NCBI GenBank assembly: GCA_016647705.1
Contig: CM028330.1
Coordinates: forward strand, 29,902,649-29,966,648
DNA: 64,000 nt
Reading direction: 5' to 3'
Source: Eucommia ulmoides
Lineage: Eukaryota > Streptophyta > Magnoliopsida > Garryales > Eucommiaceae
Shown: positions 24,360 to 36,900 of the stretch, in pieces
Position numbering within the stretch: position 1 is the first letter of the stretch
Layout: each line of letters starts with the position of its first letter
Made by a program: the position numbers and the translations under genes
Notes under the pieces: model-generated
Seen by the model: the letters and a program-made list of their open reading frames with translations, nothing else
Told to the model about the DNA's origin: nothing
Databases searched by the model: none

Positions 24360-26830
24360 TTTAGGAACTATGCGTCAACCTGATTCCCGACAGCGTCCAA
24401 GATACATAGAAAACCCTCGTGGGTTTGGTTAACAAAGTTGGACTCACCAAAAGACTTAGGAACTATGTGTCAGCCTAATTCTCGAAAACACCGAGGATAC
24501 CTAGGAAACTCTCACGGGTTTGGTTGACAAATTCAAACTCATCAAAGCCGTAATAACTACGTGTCAGCAATAAAAAACCCTCGTGGGTTCAATTAACAAG
24601 TCTAAACTCATCAAAGATGCAGGAACTATGTGTCAGCTTAATTCCATCAATGTTTAGGATATGTATGAGACCTCATGAGTTCGGTTGACAAAATCCCAAC
24701 TATATACGATGAACTATGTGCCGACCTGATTCTCAGTTATATGAGATATGTAGGCAACCTTTACTACGTTCGATCAAGTCCTTTAAGCTACAAACTATTT
24801 ATGCGCATTGAACTTGGTGTCAATCAAATTCCCTGTGCAAAACAAGAATACCTAGTAGCATTTTGACCAAATCCTTAGTACAACACCAAGGAACGAAATA
24901 AAATGAGGGACGAGTATAATCCTTATGATGCTCTCTCAGCCCTAAACTAGGGCCCATATCTAGTCCGTTAACTTTCCTAAGAAAAGATATATGTGTTCTC
25001 CTTGTTCTCCAAACAATAGACGATGCTCAAATTAGGAAACTATGTCAAATTTGACTCCTAACAAAACTTGGGATAGGCACAAAACCTTCTCCAGCCACCA
25101 TTGACAAAAATCCCAATTCAATCGAGACTGAATCATGCCATCAACAATAAAAATCCTCATGAAGTTGCGTCAAACCATACGACCCCCCATAGAGCTTCTC
25201 AATGACGAATCCCCCAATCAATTGGGATTGAACCATACTAAACATGACAATGACCTACCAATTCGGAGCTGACCATACTAGAATAACCTAGCCAAGGAAG
25301 AACTAGATGCTGACTAGAGTCATGGTAAACTCCAAGATGCATGAAACCTTTACAAGTTGGGTTGTCACCTTAAACAAAATTTCTCTATCCCCAACAAACT
25401 ACGCCTCGAACTGTCTTTGGTAGAATACCAAGGTATATAGGAGACATATGCTGGTCCGGTCAAAACTAGAGAGACGTCAGCAATCACGATATTTTCTCAG
25501 CCCTGTTTTAGGAGGCATCTCCTGAGAAATCCCTTAACTATCTTGGAATCTAAATACCAATCCTTTTGTTAAGAAGACAACAAAGAATGCCTATGCTCGA
25601 ACTACGCGTCCACCTGAACCTTGGTAGATCACCAAGATACGTAGGAAGCCCTTGCGGGTATAGTTAACAATCTGAGATATCACAGTGAGGGCCGAGCTAC
25701 ATTTTAACTAAATTCTGGACCTAGGAACTCAGTGTATGTAGGTAACCCAGGTGGGTTTCAGTCATTTGACAATTATCATCTAGAACAACAATACATGAAT
25801 AACCCAATGGGGGTTTCCGAACTAAAACAAACACTATAAATTGCACGCTCAGTTCCGAAAATAGAAGTGACCTATATGGGCTCTACCGCATCCACTAAAT
25901 GATCAAAAGATATTCCCGCAGCCCAGCTTGTGCTGGGGCACATTATATTTGGTTTCTTTATTAAGAATCTGTGATGGGACTCACCCCAACTAGAGCTGGG
26001 GAACATTATATCCGATTTCTCCATTGAAACTTCGGAATAAGAGTCACCCCAGCTATAGCTGAGGCACATTATATCAAATCCTCTCTTTGTAGAGTTTTTT
26101 GATATAAGACTTGTACCAATCCCAATCATAATCAATGCAAAATATTCAAAATTTTAAACTATAATCCCAATAAATGAATATGTATCATCAAGTCCCAGTC
26201 TACTATGGGGCACATTTTACTTGGGGTTAAATTTTCCCCAGGAAGTTTTCTAATCCTCGTTAAGAAATCCTAGGTGGGATGTAGCCAAGAAATTCCTCTA
26301 AGTGTTGACTTCCTTGAGGCTTTTCACCCGTTGTTAATTCTCTTAGTCATTTTCAATCTTTTATTGATATGACAACCTAGGATTTAGTTTCCCTAACCAA
26401 GAACCTATTCCACCAAATATAGATAAACTTTACGAGTGTAAACTACATTTGACCTAATTCTCAGTTAAGTCTGAGATATGTAAATGCCCCGATGGAGTTC
26501 GGTCAAGCCACCACAAAGATCAATCGTCGACCTTAGTCTCACACTAACCAAACACCCCAGAATTGGCTTCTCTAACACAAAACCATTCCACCCATTCTTT
26601 ATTTACTTTACCTGTTAGAACTATATGTGACCTGATTCTCATTAATTTGAGATATATAGGTAAAACCTTTAGAGTATGGTTACAACCAGTAGCTAGTTGT
26701 ATTTTATGGTTTCTAGAAAATAATATAGTGTAGTAGCAAAATTTACTTTACATGCCAGAACAACGTATGAACTGATCCTCATTAATTTGAGATATATAGG
26801 AAAACCCTTTGGGGTACGTTCACAACCGGT
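24360..26830 (+). repeat. Dispersed hairpin repeats, about 12-13 copies
   Basis: Each copy is about 70 bp: gaactatgtg..cctgatt, a stem-loop of 12-20 bases, then gatacgtaggaaaccc..gggttcggt. Copies near 24363, 24458, 24545, 24616, 24708, 25040, 25400, 25590, 25690, 26440, 26605 and 26750. Stems differ: CTCG/CGAG (near 24485), CTCA/TGAG (24732), CTTTGGTA/TACCAAGG (25408), TCTCAG/CTGAGA (26459) and TCTCA/TGAGA (26637). Intervening sequence is unrelated and variable. Confidence 0.8.
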
Positions 26831-27420
26831 AGCGAATTAACCGAGTATCATCCTCCTCACAAACAAAAGCCGATTTGATCGATCATCATCCTCCTCACAA
26901 ACAGGAGCCGATTGATCAGGCTTTATCCTCCCCACTACCTATTAGATTTGACCGACTATCATTCTCCTCAAAAAAAGGATCCAGTTGATTGATTATCATC
27001 CTCCTCACAAATAGGAGTCGATTGATCAGGTGCCATCCTTCCTCACAAATAGGTTTTGATTTGTCTAAGTATCCTCCTCCTCTCACATAGAAGCTAATGC
27101 GTCTAAGTATCATCCTTTTCATAAACAGGAGTCGGTTCGTCTAAGTATCGCCCTCCTCACAAATAGAAGCCGATTCATCTAAGTATCATCCTTTTCACAA
27201 TCAAGAGTCGGTTCATCTAAGTATTGCTCTCCTCACAAACAGGAGCCGATTCATCCAAGTATCGTCCTCCTCACAAACAGAGCTGATTAATCTAAGTATC
27301 ATCCTCTTCACAAACAGGAGCTGATTTGTCCAAGTATCATCCTCCTCACAAACAGGAGCCGATTTGTCAAAGTATCGTTCTCCTCACAAACAGGAGCCGA
27401 TTTATCAAAGTGTCGTCTTC
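26830..27420 (+). repeat. ~38-bp minisatellite with a CTCCT/AGGAG hairpin
   Basis: About 15 degenerate copies of catcctcctcacaaacagga plus gccgatttgtcaaagtat. The part CTCCT-cacaaac-AGGAG can fold; one variant reads CTTTT-cacaatc-AAGAG (near 27190), with both sides changed. Copies vary in length from about 35 to 41 bp. Confidence 0.85.
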
Positions 27421-28848
27421 ACCACGCCCTATAGGATTAGATATATCACCATCCTCCAGGAATGAAAATAGATAGGAGCCAGATGCATTACCATCCTACT
27501 AAAAATAGTCTCTAAAGGTTGATTGTTCGTCAATCATTCGAAGTAAACAATGGTAGAATTGATCAATCGTCATCCTCATTGAAACCTCTAGGAGCAAGTA
27601 TATTTCCATCCTTCAGTATAGATTTAAATACTTGTCTTTAGATTCCATGTCTAGAGGAACAAAATGTTTGTGTCTCCTTCTTTGTCATTACGAGTAAACT
27701 CACATAATAGAGAGGGGCAGCTATAAACACTACATTTTGTCTTGCCCAGTCAGTGTCAAATCAAGTATAAGCTCATATAAACTTCAAACTAAAATTTAAA
27801 GAGAATAAATTTCTAACTGAGATCACAATAGGAAATATCCAAAAACAACCAAAAAATATGACAAAAATGCAAAAATATTGAATTTGACAAAATACAGTTG
27901 AGTAAAAGTTTTTGGTTAAACTCGAAATCCATATGACTTAAGGAGGTCTAAAATGAATTTAATAAGGTTTGATTTTCATCAAATCATATTTATCATAGGT
28001 AAATATTAGTGTCTACCCTTAAAACATAGGACATTTCAAACAATTAACTCAATTACCCCACCCCGACTTTGAAATATTTACTTTTCACTGAATATTGTCA
28101 AATTTAACAGCAAAAATATTTATTTCCCTCGTGCATACCACATAAAATACCACAAATAAAAAATCCAAGACACATTAATCAAGGTTTGTAAAGGTCGTGA
28201 TAAAGCCAAAAATCGCAAAGTGATTTAAGGTGTAGGCTTGACTTGGATTTTCACTAAATTCAAATAGTCTTGACAAACCACCCTAGGCCCAAACAATCAA
28301 GGGGCTTAGCCAATATTTAAGGCCCAAAAACTAAGACATATAATGACCAAGAAGACTTCCTAGAAGTTGCCTACCCAAATGGCAAAGGAAGAGGACAAGA
28401 CACTTAGGGCACAACCAATTGTTATCGAAACCAAACCGATTCAGTTCGCCACCTAAGTAAGACATTCAATGAGCATTGAATGTCCATCCCATCAAGAATT
28501 AAATTCTTAGGATGACATGTCAAGACCAAAATCAAGGTAAGCAGATATTTTAAGCAAAATATCTTAGAAACTAACCGAAAGCCTTGAATCGTGACGACCC
28601 GTTACTGAAACCAAACTGATTGAGTAACCTCTAAGAAAAGAATTTAATGCACATACCATCAAGAATTAAATTATTAGGATGACATGGCATGGCTAGGTTC
28701 AAATGATTTAGATATTTTCACAAACATATCAAAGGCAAACTAGGCAACTTGGAAACCAACCGACGGTTACAAGAAAAATTCACCGGATTCCATCCAAGTC
28801 ATGACTCATCAATTTGCATTAAATGTAAAGTGAAACCTAAGGAATAGG

Positions 28849-31360
28849 TGTCACAACCCGTCCCGGAACCCCCGTCATCCTGAGGCTGGCGTGACTACAA
28901 CATGACATCACCAATACCCAAATAACCAAATAAATGACAATATACACCCACTGTATAATACAAACATCTACTATGGAGGACACACCCGTCTCGAAATTTT
29001 ACCAACTAAAAGTATTTATCCATGAACCTTTTATAGGTTTGCCTTTGACAACTTCTCTCAATCGCCTATATGACTCCATCACATAGCTCAACCTAGTGCT
29101 AGTAGGGGACCGACTCCTAGCTGTTGTACCTGCGAGTGTACTGCCTTCTTAGTAAAATATTTTTATAGTAATTATAAGTTATTCTGCAATATCTAAATAG
29201 ATCAAGCTTAAATATGCAAACATTACATAGCTCGCAAAAGTTTTCATAATATTAGCAGTAAGAATAAAACACTATATATAAGTTTCATGCAAAATCATTT
29301 AGTATAAGAATCATGCCAATCACCATGATAAGTAATAAATCACCCAGTATAAGCAAAATATCACATCTCAAAATATTATCTCAAACACACACACGCTAGC
29401 CAGCCCTAGTGATCGTTTTAACCTCACGATCGAGAGTTTGTAACGGTACCGTACCATCCGTAGGATATGCCTTCCTACGAACACCCATTACTCCGCCGAA
29501 GCGGATAATCACTGCGCAGTATAAATATCTAACATCACTCTACCGAAGCAGATAAACATCACTCCGCCGAAGCGGATAACATCACTCTACCGAAATAAAT
29601 AAATACTATGGCATCGTTAAATAAAATACAACATCATTAAATCACAACCCAATAAATATCATCTACTCAACATCGTCAAATCACCACGTCTATCTCTTTT
29701 CCCCAAAATCAACTTTTAAATTCAAGAATCATATTTTACACTTCCTTTTAAAGAAAACGTCTGATTTTTATCAAAACCACCTTTTATTTTTAGAAACCCA
29801 GACATTTTTAGCAAAACAGATGTTTTCTATTTTCTTTTAAAAACACCGTCTGATTTCACCAAATTAAAAAAAATCATTTTCAACTTCGTTTCAAAACCAT
29901 CGAAATCTTTCAAAAATCCAGTTTACCAACTCACCCAAATCCTGCTTGATCCATATTATTTATAGATTCATACAGTTTAAGTAACCACATATTTCATCAT
30001 ATATATACATAGCAAAATAGTTTGGCAAGAAGACAGTACACTCACCTCGATATCCGTTTTGCAAAACTGACACTGACCGCACTCTATCTGGACGCTAGTA
30101 CATGCGAACCTAATAGTGGCAGAGTCTAAATTAATATCTTATCTAAAACATCCTAATCATGCAATGCAGACCCTATATTCCAAATCGTTACTAATTTTAT
30201 GTACCACGTACTTAAAATTAATTAATCGTCACGAAATTATTATGATTTAGGATTTGTAACACTAACTAAAATTTAATTTAACGAGAATTAATAATCGATT
30301 GAAGTTTCACCTGTTTCCGAAACGTTTGGCGACCACGAGATGGGTTTTGGATTTTCCTGGGGTGGTTTATGCAAATTTTTCTTTTTTTTTTTTTTTTTTT
30401 TTCGCTTCTTCTTCCTTGTCTGCGCCTACGTCCGGTTTTGGAGATCGGCCGCCGAACACTGCTCCGACCACCAGACTCCCACAACCTCACACCACCGGAC
30501 CTCTAAAAATAACACACACACACAAACTCCCGATCACCGCCACCACTGTCGGCCAAACTCACGCCGCCGAAGCCGATGGCACCCCCCCTCTCTCTCTCCA
30601 TTCTCTACTCCGGAGATGACCACCAATACTGACTATATACACACAGAAAACACACACACACACCCCTGATCACGTACCCAGAACTGAACACTTACCTACA
30701 CAATCGGAACTCATACACCCACTCACTGGCGATAACACCGTGACGATCGCCGATCATCCTTGCCGTCTGCACACACACATACACACCGACGTCACTAAAG
30801 AACACACACACACAGTTTACATGCACCAAATACGACTGATCGGCCAACCGAAATAACACCCACCGGCGATCCCTCTCTTTCTTCGTTTTTCTTTTTTCCG
30901 TACCGGCGATCTCTCTCTCTCTACGGTTTGCTATTTTATTTTTTTTTCTGATTTTTGCTCCACCTCTCCTTCCCGTATGTATGCATGAATATATATATAT
31001 ATATGCACGAACGATCAGCCGCGTGTCTCTCCATCTCTCCATTTGATTACACGTCGTCGTCAATATGAGAATTTGCGCTACCGTCATTCGTATGAACATG
31101 GATCCTGATGAGATGATGAACATGGACCCTGATGAGATGATGTCATCTCTTCTTTATTATTGTTTTATTTAAATTACCCAAGTTCCCCCTCAATTTTTGT
31201 TAAGTTAATAATTAAACCCAAATTTCTAATTTTACTAGTTTGAACATTACAAATTAACCCTTAAAATTTTAAATCAAATAATAATTAGTGCCCTTTACCC
31301 CGTTTTTTTTTTTTTTTAAATATTATAAAATACGATTTCAATAAAAGCCAGTGTCTTACA
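28849..31360 (-). mobile_element. Solo LTR, chromovirus-type family
   Basis: Begins TGTCACAACCC and ends GTGTCTTACA on the plus strand, flanked by ATAGG (28844-28848) and CTAGG (31361-31365), one mismatch in five. It shares with 16452-19348 the inverted word ACGATC..GATCGT (near 29410-29440), the tacgg-taccgt block, the cctagtgctagtaggggacc block (near 29093) and the CA-rich region (30500-30800). It also holds a hairpin array (29500-29610) and a (TA)n run near 30991. Non-coding. It split the left Tat/Ogre-like LTR. Confidence 0.88.
29500..29610 (-). repeat. Hairpin array with CCGC-TTCG-GCGG stem-loops
   Basis: Four copies of catcactccgccgaagcgga plus taa (plus strand). On the LTR's own strand each reads TCCGCTTCGGCGGA, a stem closed by the C-TTCG-G tetraloop known for high stability in RNA. 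Confidence 0.8.
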
Positions 31361-31730
31361 CTAGGTTCAACGCATCTTGGCAGCATTTATGACAACCAAG
31401 CCGAAATAGTGGATCTAATCGACGTTTAGCCCCTAAAGCGAACCGAATCCATCCCATCAAGTCATAAATGCACCCATGTGTAAGGAATGCCATTGGTGGA
31501 GAGGTAATGATTGGAAAACGTTGGCAATCATTGGTATTGATTGCCAATGATTACCAAATTTTTTAAAAGATTTGGTAACCATTACTAAATATTTGAGAAT
31601 CTAGCCTTCTCTCCTAAATTCGTTCCAAGCCAAATTAAACAAATACAAGATCGCAAGTACCCTAGACAAAAAAACAATCCAAGGAAGAGGCTAGGATTAC
31701 CTGTGCATTGCCCAATGTGTAGGCCCCCAG

Positions 31731-31740
31731 CCTATAAATA
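31731..31740 (+). promoter_or_regulatory. TATA box of the left Tat/Ogre-like LTR
   Basis: cctataaata followed by ggggtgccctcttctc, a typical plant LTR promoter core. The right arm has the matching box on the minus strand at 37917-37926. Confidence 0.6.
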
Positions 31741-32679
31741 GGGGTGCCCTCTTCTCATTTTTCTCAAGATTTGAATGCCTAACTTCTCTCCCTAAACTCA
31801 AGCACATCTCTCGGGCCCGAGGCCTCTCAAGAGAAATTCTAAAAAACACATCGTTATTCTATTGAAATCTAGTCGTGAAAGGAATTCTTGAAGTTCTTAG
31901 ACAAGAATTTTAATGTTCGACAATCACCAATCAACACTGAGCTAAGGAGTAGAGGAGGAAGGCTACTTAGGGACGACTCCATCCCCCATGTAGGTTATTG
32001 TTCTTGGGTTCTTGGCTACGAACTCAAAGAATGGCGACCATCGATCAAGGCAAAAGAGGTAAACACTTAGGGATGACCACATTCCATAAGTAGGTATGTT
32101 TCTACAAAACCTCATATGATTCTTAGTTGATTTTGTTCATATTGTCTTGTATGTAGTAGGATCTTGTAAATAATATACTTGATTTAATGCTCTTAACCCA
32201 TAAAAATCAAACAAGCCCTAAGAACAACCTAACAAGCATTTGATTTTGTCAAGAACATCAAGCAAACACCTAATCTCAACCATAACAACCAAATTAGGGT
32301 TAAATAATACAAAAAACATTCAAGAGTATTGAAAACATTCCAAGACATTGAAAAACATCAACTCAGCCAACCACATGGTAAAAACGTGTGCGGATTCGAG
32401 CAAAATGACTATTCACACCATGAGTTGTACATAGTCTATGTGATTTTCCCCAAGAACATCATATTTCTTTTTAACATTTTAACTCACAACTCACACACAA
32501 ATACTAAATTAATCAAAGCAAAGAAGTTCGTTTGAGGTACTTGGCAAAATCAAATGTTTGTTTTAAGGTTGTAATTTATGTTTGTTCAACCAAAACTAAC
32601 TGATAATCAACCAAAAACTTAACTAAACTAACTCAGATTTAAACCAAAACCAACCCAACTTTCCAAACATAATAGGACT

Positions 32680-32960
32680 GAACTACATCAACCTGGTCTT
32701 TGGTAACCACCCTAAGTACGTAGGCAGCCCATAAGGGTTAGGTCACACCACTAATAATGAATCCAATTTTCAATGAGACAAGACTGAACTATGTCCGACC
32801 TGATCTTTGGTTACCACCCAAAGTATATAGGCAACCCATAAGAATTTGGTCACACATCTAATAATAGACCGTGTGCTTTCCCAAACCAGAATGAACTACG
32901 TGATGACCTGATTCTCATTTGAGACACGTAGGCAACTCACATGCGGGTTCGGTCACATAT
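32680..32960 (+). repeat. Three hairpin repeats in the left LTR
   Basis: Copies near 32680, 32780 and 32890, with loops CTTTGGT..ACCCTAAG, CTTTGG-ttacca-CCCAAAG and TCTC-attt-GAGA, each followed by gtagg-aaccc and a gggttcggtcaca-like tail. Confidence 0.8.
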
Positions 32961-33389
32961 CCAAACAACTTAGTCTTAGTTTGCATTTCATTTAGTGTAG
33001 CATGCATATTTACATATCTGTGTATATATAAACTGTTATTGGGTATCGTTGACTAGTTTTAGTTGTAGTATTTACCTGTTTTCCATTAAATCATGTCAAA
33101 AATACATTAAAAGAACAAAAACTCTAAAAAATAGAATTATTCTTGTTTAAGTAATCAAAGAAAACCACTTGGATAGTGTTTAACAGTGAATATCTATTTT
33201 GACTAAGGTACCATCTTCGGACTGGTGTCCTGGATTGTCTAACACCTTACCAAAGCATAATCGACTCCCAAATATAAAGAATATATTTGGTACAAAGACC
33301 TATGGAAGTTAAAACATGAGCCATTTCAAAACGAAAAATGAATTTTCAAAATCCCAGTGACCTAGCACACCATTTAACCCCATGCTAGG

Positions 33390-33589
33390 TGGTGATTCTG
33401 TTATTAACAAAATATCTCAGCCCAAGATATTTTTCAAAACCAACGCAATGAATGGATTTGGACGACTTAGAGAAGAAGGGATAAAACTTATTTTCATCCT
33501 CTTCCCGAGTCTCTACTTCTTCCGCTATCGAACTCTAGAGTGCGTCAAACTTCTTGGGCCGAGATTTTATATTGAAAATAAAGTCTCCA
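33390..33589. other. Junction between the two head-to-head LTRs, with two facing primer-binding-like sites
   Basis: tggtgattctg at 33390 (plus) and tggagactt on the minus strand at 33589 both resemble the tggcgactctg primer-binding sequence of Tat/Ogre elements (tRNA-Arg type). Between them lie about 100 bp of leader from each side, recognisable by the ctcggcccaaga-like word on both strands (33418 and 33552). No coding sequence. Confidence 0.5.
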
Positions 33590-34014
33590 CCTAGCATAGG
33601 GTTAAATGGTGTTCTAAGTCACTAGGATTTTAGAAATTTATTTTTCATTTTTAAAAGGCCTTTTTTTTTACTTCCAAAAGTTTGTGTACTAGAGATATTC
33701 TTTATGTTCGGGAGTCGATTATGCTCGAGGTAGATTTTACGCGCCCCAAGACACTCATCCATAAACGGTACCTTGGTCTAAATAATTATTCACTATTAAA
33801 AACTATCCAAGAAGTTTCCTTTGATTTACTTAAACAAGAATAATTTATTTTTTAAAAATTTTCCTTTTTTTATGTATTTTAACATGATGTAATGATAAAA
33901 CTAGTAAATACAACAGCTAATACTAATCAGCAACACCCAATAATAGTTTATAATATACAGAAATATAAATATGCAAACAATAATAAATGAAATAAACATG
34001 TTTTTCATTTTTTA

Positions 34015-34190
34015 TGAGACCGAACCTTATACAGGTCGCCTACATATCTCAAATTAATTAGAATCAGGTCCTCACGTAGTTTGTTTATGTAAGGGTGAAA
34101 CTAATTTTATTATTATTGGTGATTGAACACTTATGTAGGTTGCCTACATACTTTGGAGGATAACCAAAGATCAGTTCATTGAGTAGTTCA
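34015..34190 (-). repeat. Two hairpin repeats, minus strand
   Basis: Counterparts of those at 32680-32960. On the minus strand they read ctgatt..gagatatgtaggcgacc and actgatctttggttatcctc plus caaagtatgtaggcaacc. Confidence 0.8.
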
Positions 34191-34615
34191 TTCTTCTTAA
34201 GTTGAAAACTAATAGGTTGGGTGTTAGTTAAAAATTGGTCTAGTTTTTGTTAAAAAGTGGTTTGGTTATTAGTTTGTTTTAGTTGTGAACAACCGGAATC
34301 ACAACATTAATTAGTTATTATTAACTATTGTTTTAGTTGTGAACAACCTGAATGACAACATGATATGTACATAACCCTTTTATTTTGTTAAGAACACTTC
34401 AATTGAACTCATTGTTTTTGTTACTTTGTGTTAGTATGTAAGTTGTTTAGATATAATAAAGAAAAAATACCATATATTTATGCTAGTTCTACTTATAACT
34501 AAGAAAAACGGGAAGGTTTCTGAAGAAGAATCACACATATCATGGAAGGAATAGAGGCATTCCTTTTATCCCGAGTTTTTAGCCACTTGGGTTTGTCGGT
34601 GTAGTACATACGGGT

Positions 34616-34649
<34 letters not shown>

Positions 34650-35799
34650 CAGTTTACTAGCCTACCAGGCTATGATCTTGACGTTTAACATAAAGTAAAT
34701 CTGGTTGTTAATAGTTTATAGTTAGTATTAATAGCTAGTAAAGAGTTTGATTCAACATGTTCTTGAGAGAATCATTGAGAGTATGCACTACTCATAGTGT
34801 GATAATGGTTTTGTTTTGAATCCTCACATGTTCTTAATATGTTCTCCGAGGATTTGATGTTCTTGAATATTCTTGAATGCTCTTGGAATGATTTGGACAT
34901 AATTTGGTTATTATAACAAGAATTAAGTGTTTGTTTGGTTGTTTATGGGTTGTTTATGTTATATACATGATAATTAAGTGTGATTGCTATATGAACATAC
35001 TATGTACAAGAAAAACACATGAAGTTTAACTAAGGACAAGGGGGGGTTTGAAGAAAACATACTTACTTAAGGGATGTAGTCTTCCCTAAGTGATTACCTC
35101 TCTTTCCTTCTAGATCTTCTTGGTTTATCCTTGATCGGTGACCGTCTTCCTCTTGATTTATTGCTCCAAGAACCTCAAGATCAACCTTCGAGACCAGATT
35201 TTGGTAGAATAATGGTGTCACGACCCATCCTAGACACCCGTCATCCCAAGGCCGACGTGACAACAACATGACATTACCTAACTGACTAGACAACCACAAT
35301 TACGACAATATACAAAATCTAAATCTATACAACATATACATAATTCCATCTGATAGGGATACACCATCCCATATATAAGAACAACCAAACAAATCCCATG
35401 AACCTCACTTAAATTCATCTCTGACACCTCGCCTCAAAATTTTTCTCAAATGACTCTATCGCATGACCTGTATAACTCTATCTAGCGCAAGTAGGGGACC
35501 AACCGACTTCTAGCTATTTCACCTATGAGTGTACTGCCTTCTTAGTAAGAACATTTTATAATAATAATAATTCATTCTACAACATCTAAATGGATCAAGC
35601 GTAAGTATATAAATATCACATAGCTAGTAAAATTTCCATAATATAAGCAGTGCAAATAAATCGATATAGATAAGTTCCATTCAAATCTATCCAGTATAAA
35701 ATCATACCAATCCATCTAGTATAAAATCATACCTCACGATCAGGAGTTGCAACGGTACCATACCATCCATTAGGATATGCTTTCCTAAAAGAACAAATG

Positions 35800-35960
35800 A
35801 CCATCCGCCCGGACCACCCATCGGACAGGTCAAAATATCAATATCCACATGCCGGACCACCCATCGGCTGGATATAATATCAATAATCATCTGCCGGACC
35901 ACCCATCGGCAAGACATAACATCAACAACCGTCTGCCGGACCGCCCATCGGCAGGACATA
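35800..35960 (-). repeat. ~40-bp repeat array with TGCCG/CGGCA hairpins
   Basis: Four to five copies around ctgccggaccacccatcggc, each followed by aggacataacatcaa. Arms TGCCG and CGGCA enclose a 10-base loop. Same position in the LTR as the arrays at 18350, 29500 and 61006. Confidence 0.8.
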
Positions 35961-36734
35961 AAATCAATAACATCATCACCAACTACAACTTAATAAATAA
36001 TCAATGCTCTGCTGAAGCAGATAAAATCAATGGCATCATCAAATCAACAACAACAACGTCAAACTACTAGCCAAATGTAACGCCAAAATCAATAGATAAT
36101 CAACGCACATCAACCTCTATTTCCAAAACTAATTTTAAACCACAAAAATCATGTTGTTCACTTTCTTTTAAAAACCCACTGATTTCAATGAATCCTTTCT
36201 TTCCACTTTTCTTTAAAAACTAGCGAAAACCATATTTTCGAACACCGATATCTGCTTGATCCATATAAGTTAGAAAATTCATCCAAATTTTAAATAAGCA
36301 TATTTCTCCATCATATATATATGTGAAAATAGATTTGGCAAGAAGACAGTACACTCACGTAATAATCCGCTTTCAAAGGTTCCACCGACTCTGCTATCGA
36401 TCCTCTGGAAATCGGGAACCTATTCATGACAAGGTCTAAATTAATATTTTAGAGAAAATTAATCTAATCATGAAATAAAAGCCCTAAGTTCATTAATTTT
36501 TCCATTCCCCACGTTTTGTTATGTAAAAATATATTTCGACGAGTTTTAGCACCGTTAAGGTTTATTATTTAAACTTAAACCACATAAATGATCTCATTTG
36601 TTATATTCTTCATTTTGATATTTTAAGGTGAGAAACTAAATTTAGAAATCATAAAAGTAAATTAGAAATGTTACCCATTTCGAACCGATTGTCGATCTCC
36701 TTAAAAATTTTATTTATTTTTTGGTCTTGGCTTC

Positions 36735-36900
36735 CACTGCCGAGGCGCAAAGCCCACCGTCGAGGCGAAGATACACCTTCTCTACACACTGGTCTTCCAC
36801 CGCCTAGGCGAAACACCTACCGCCTAGGCGAACTCACCCTACTCTACTCTTTGTTGATTCACCGCCTAGGCGAACGCACTACCACCTAGGCAAACGCTCC
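36735..36900. promoter_or_regulatory. CCGCCTAGGCG word array in a chromovirus-type LTR
   Basis: Six to seven copies of ccgcctaggcgaa-like words separated by 12-40 bases, close to the form seen in Athila-like U3 regions at 7561, 12590 and 55395. Not seen in the sister LTRs at 28849 or 60268. Confidence 0.75.

Larger units (their letters stand above)
22991..27721 (+). mobile_element. Tat/Ogre-like retroelement fossil, non-coding 3' part with polypurine tract
   Basis: Continuation of 1-1555 across the Mutator-like insertion. It holds about a dozen hairpin repeats (24360-26830), a hairpin minisatellite (26830-27420) and, at 27710-27720, the purine run gagaggggcag directly before the LTR start tataaacactacattttg. 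Tat-lineage elements are known for long non-coding stretches between pol and the 3' LTR, which fits. No reverse transcriptase or integrase was recognised here. A small minus-strand frame (23220-23483, beginning MIKESSPKHSRGRPRTSTLK) has no family I know. Broken. Confidence 0.5.
27722..33389 (+). mobile_element. Tat/Ogre-like LTR (left arm of a head-to-head pair)
   Basis: Starts tataaacactacattttgtc after the polypurine tract and ends near ccatgctagg, before a primer-binding-like tggtgattctg (33390). About 3.15 kb after removing the solo LTR 28849-31360. It holds a TATA box at 31731-31740, an inverted word ttggcaatca..tgattgccaa near 31522-31550, and three hairpin repeats at 32680-32960. Its reverse complement is found at 33590-39466. 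Internal element sequence follows for about 100 bp. Old, judging from frequent mismatches between the arms. Confidence 0.6.

Noticed and set aside
26830-27420. A regularly spaced short repeat array resembling a CRISPR array
   Set aside because: Units are degenerate with no unique spacers, lie in a plant retroelement and have no cas genes. It is a minisatellite.
30692-31123. A 143-codon minus-strand frame
   Set aside because: Inside the solo LTR at 28849-31360 and low in complexity; sister LTRs do not keep the frame.
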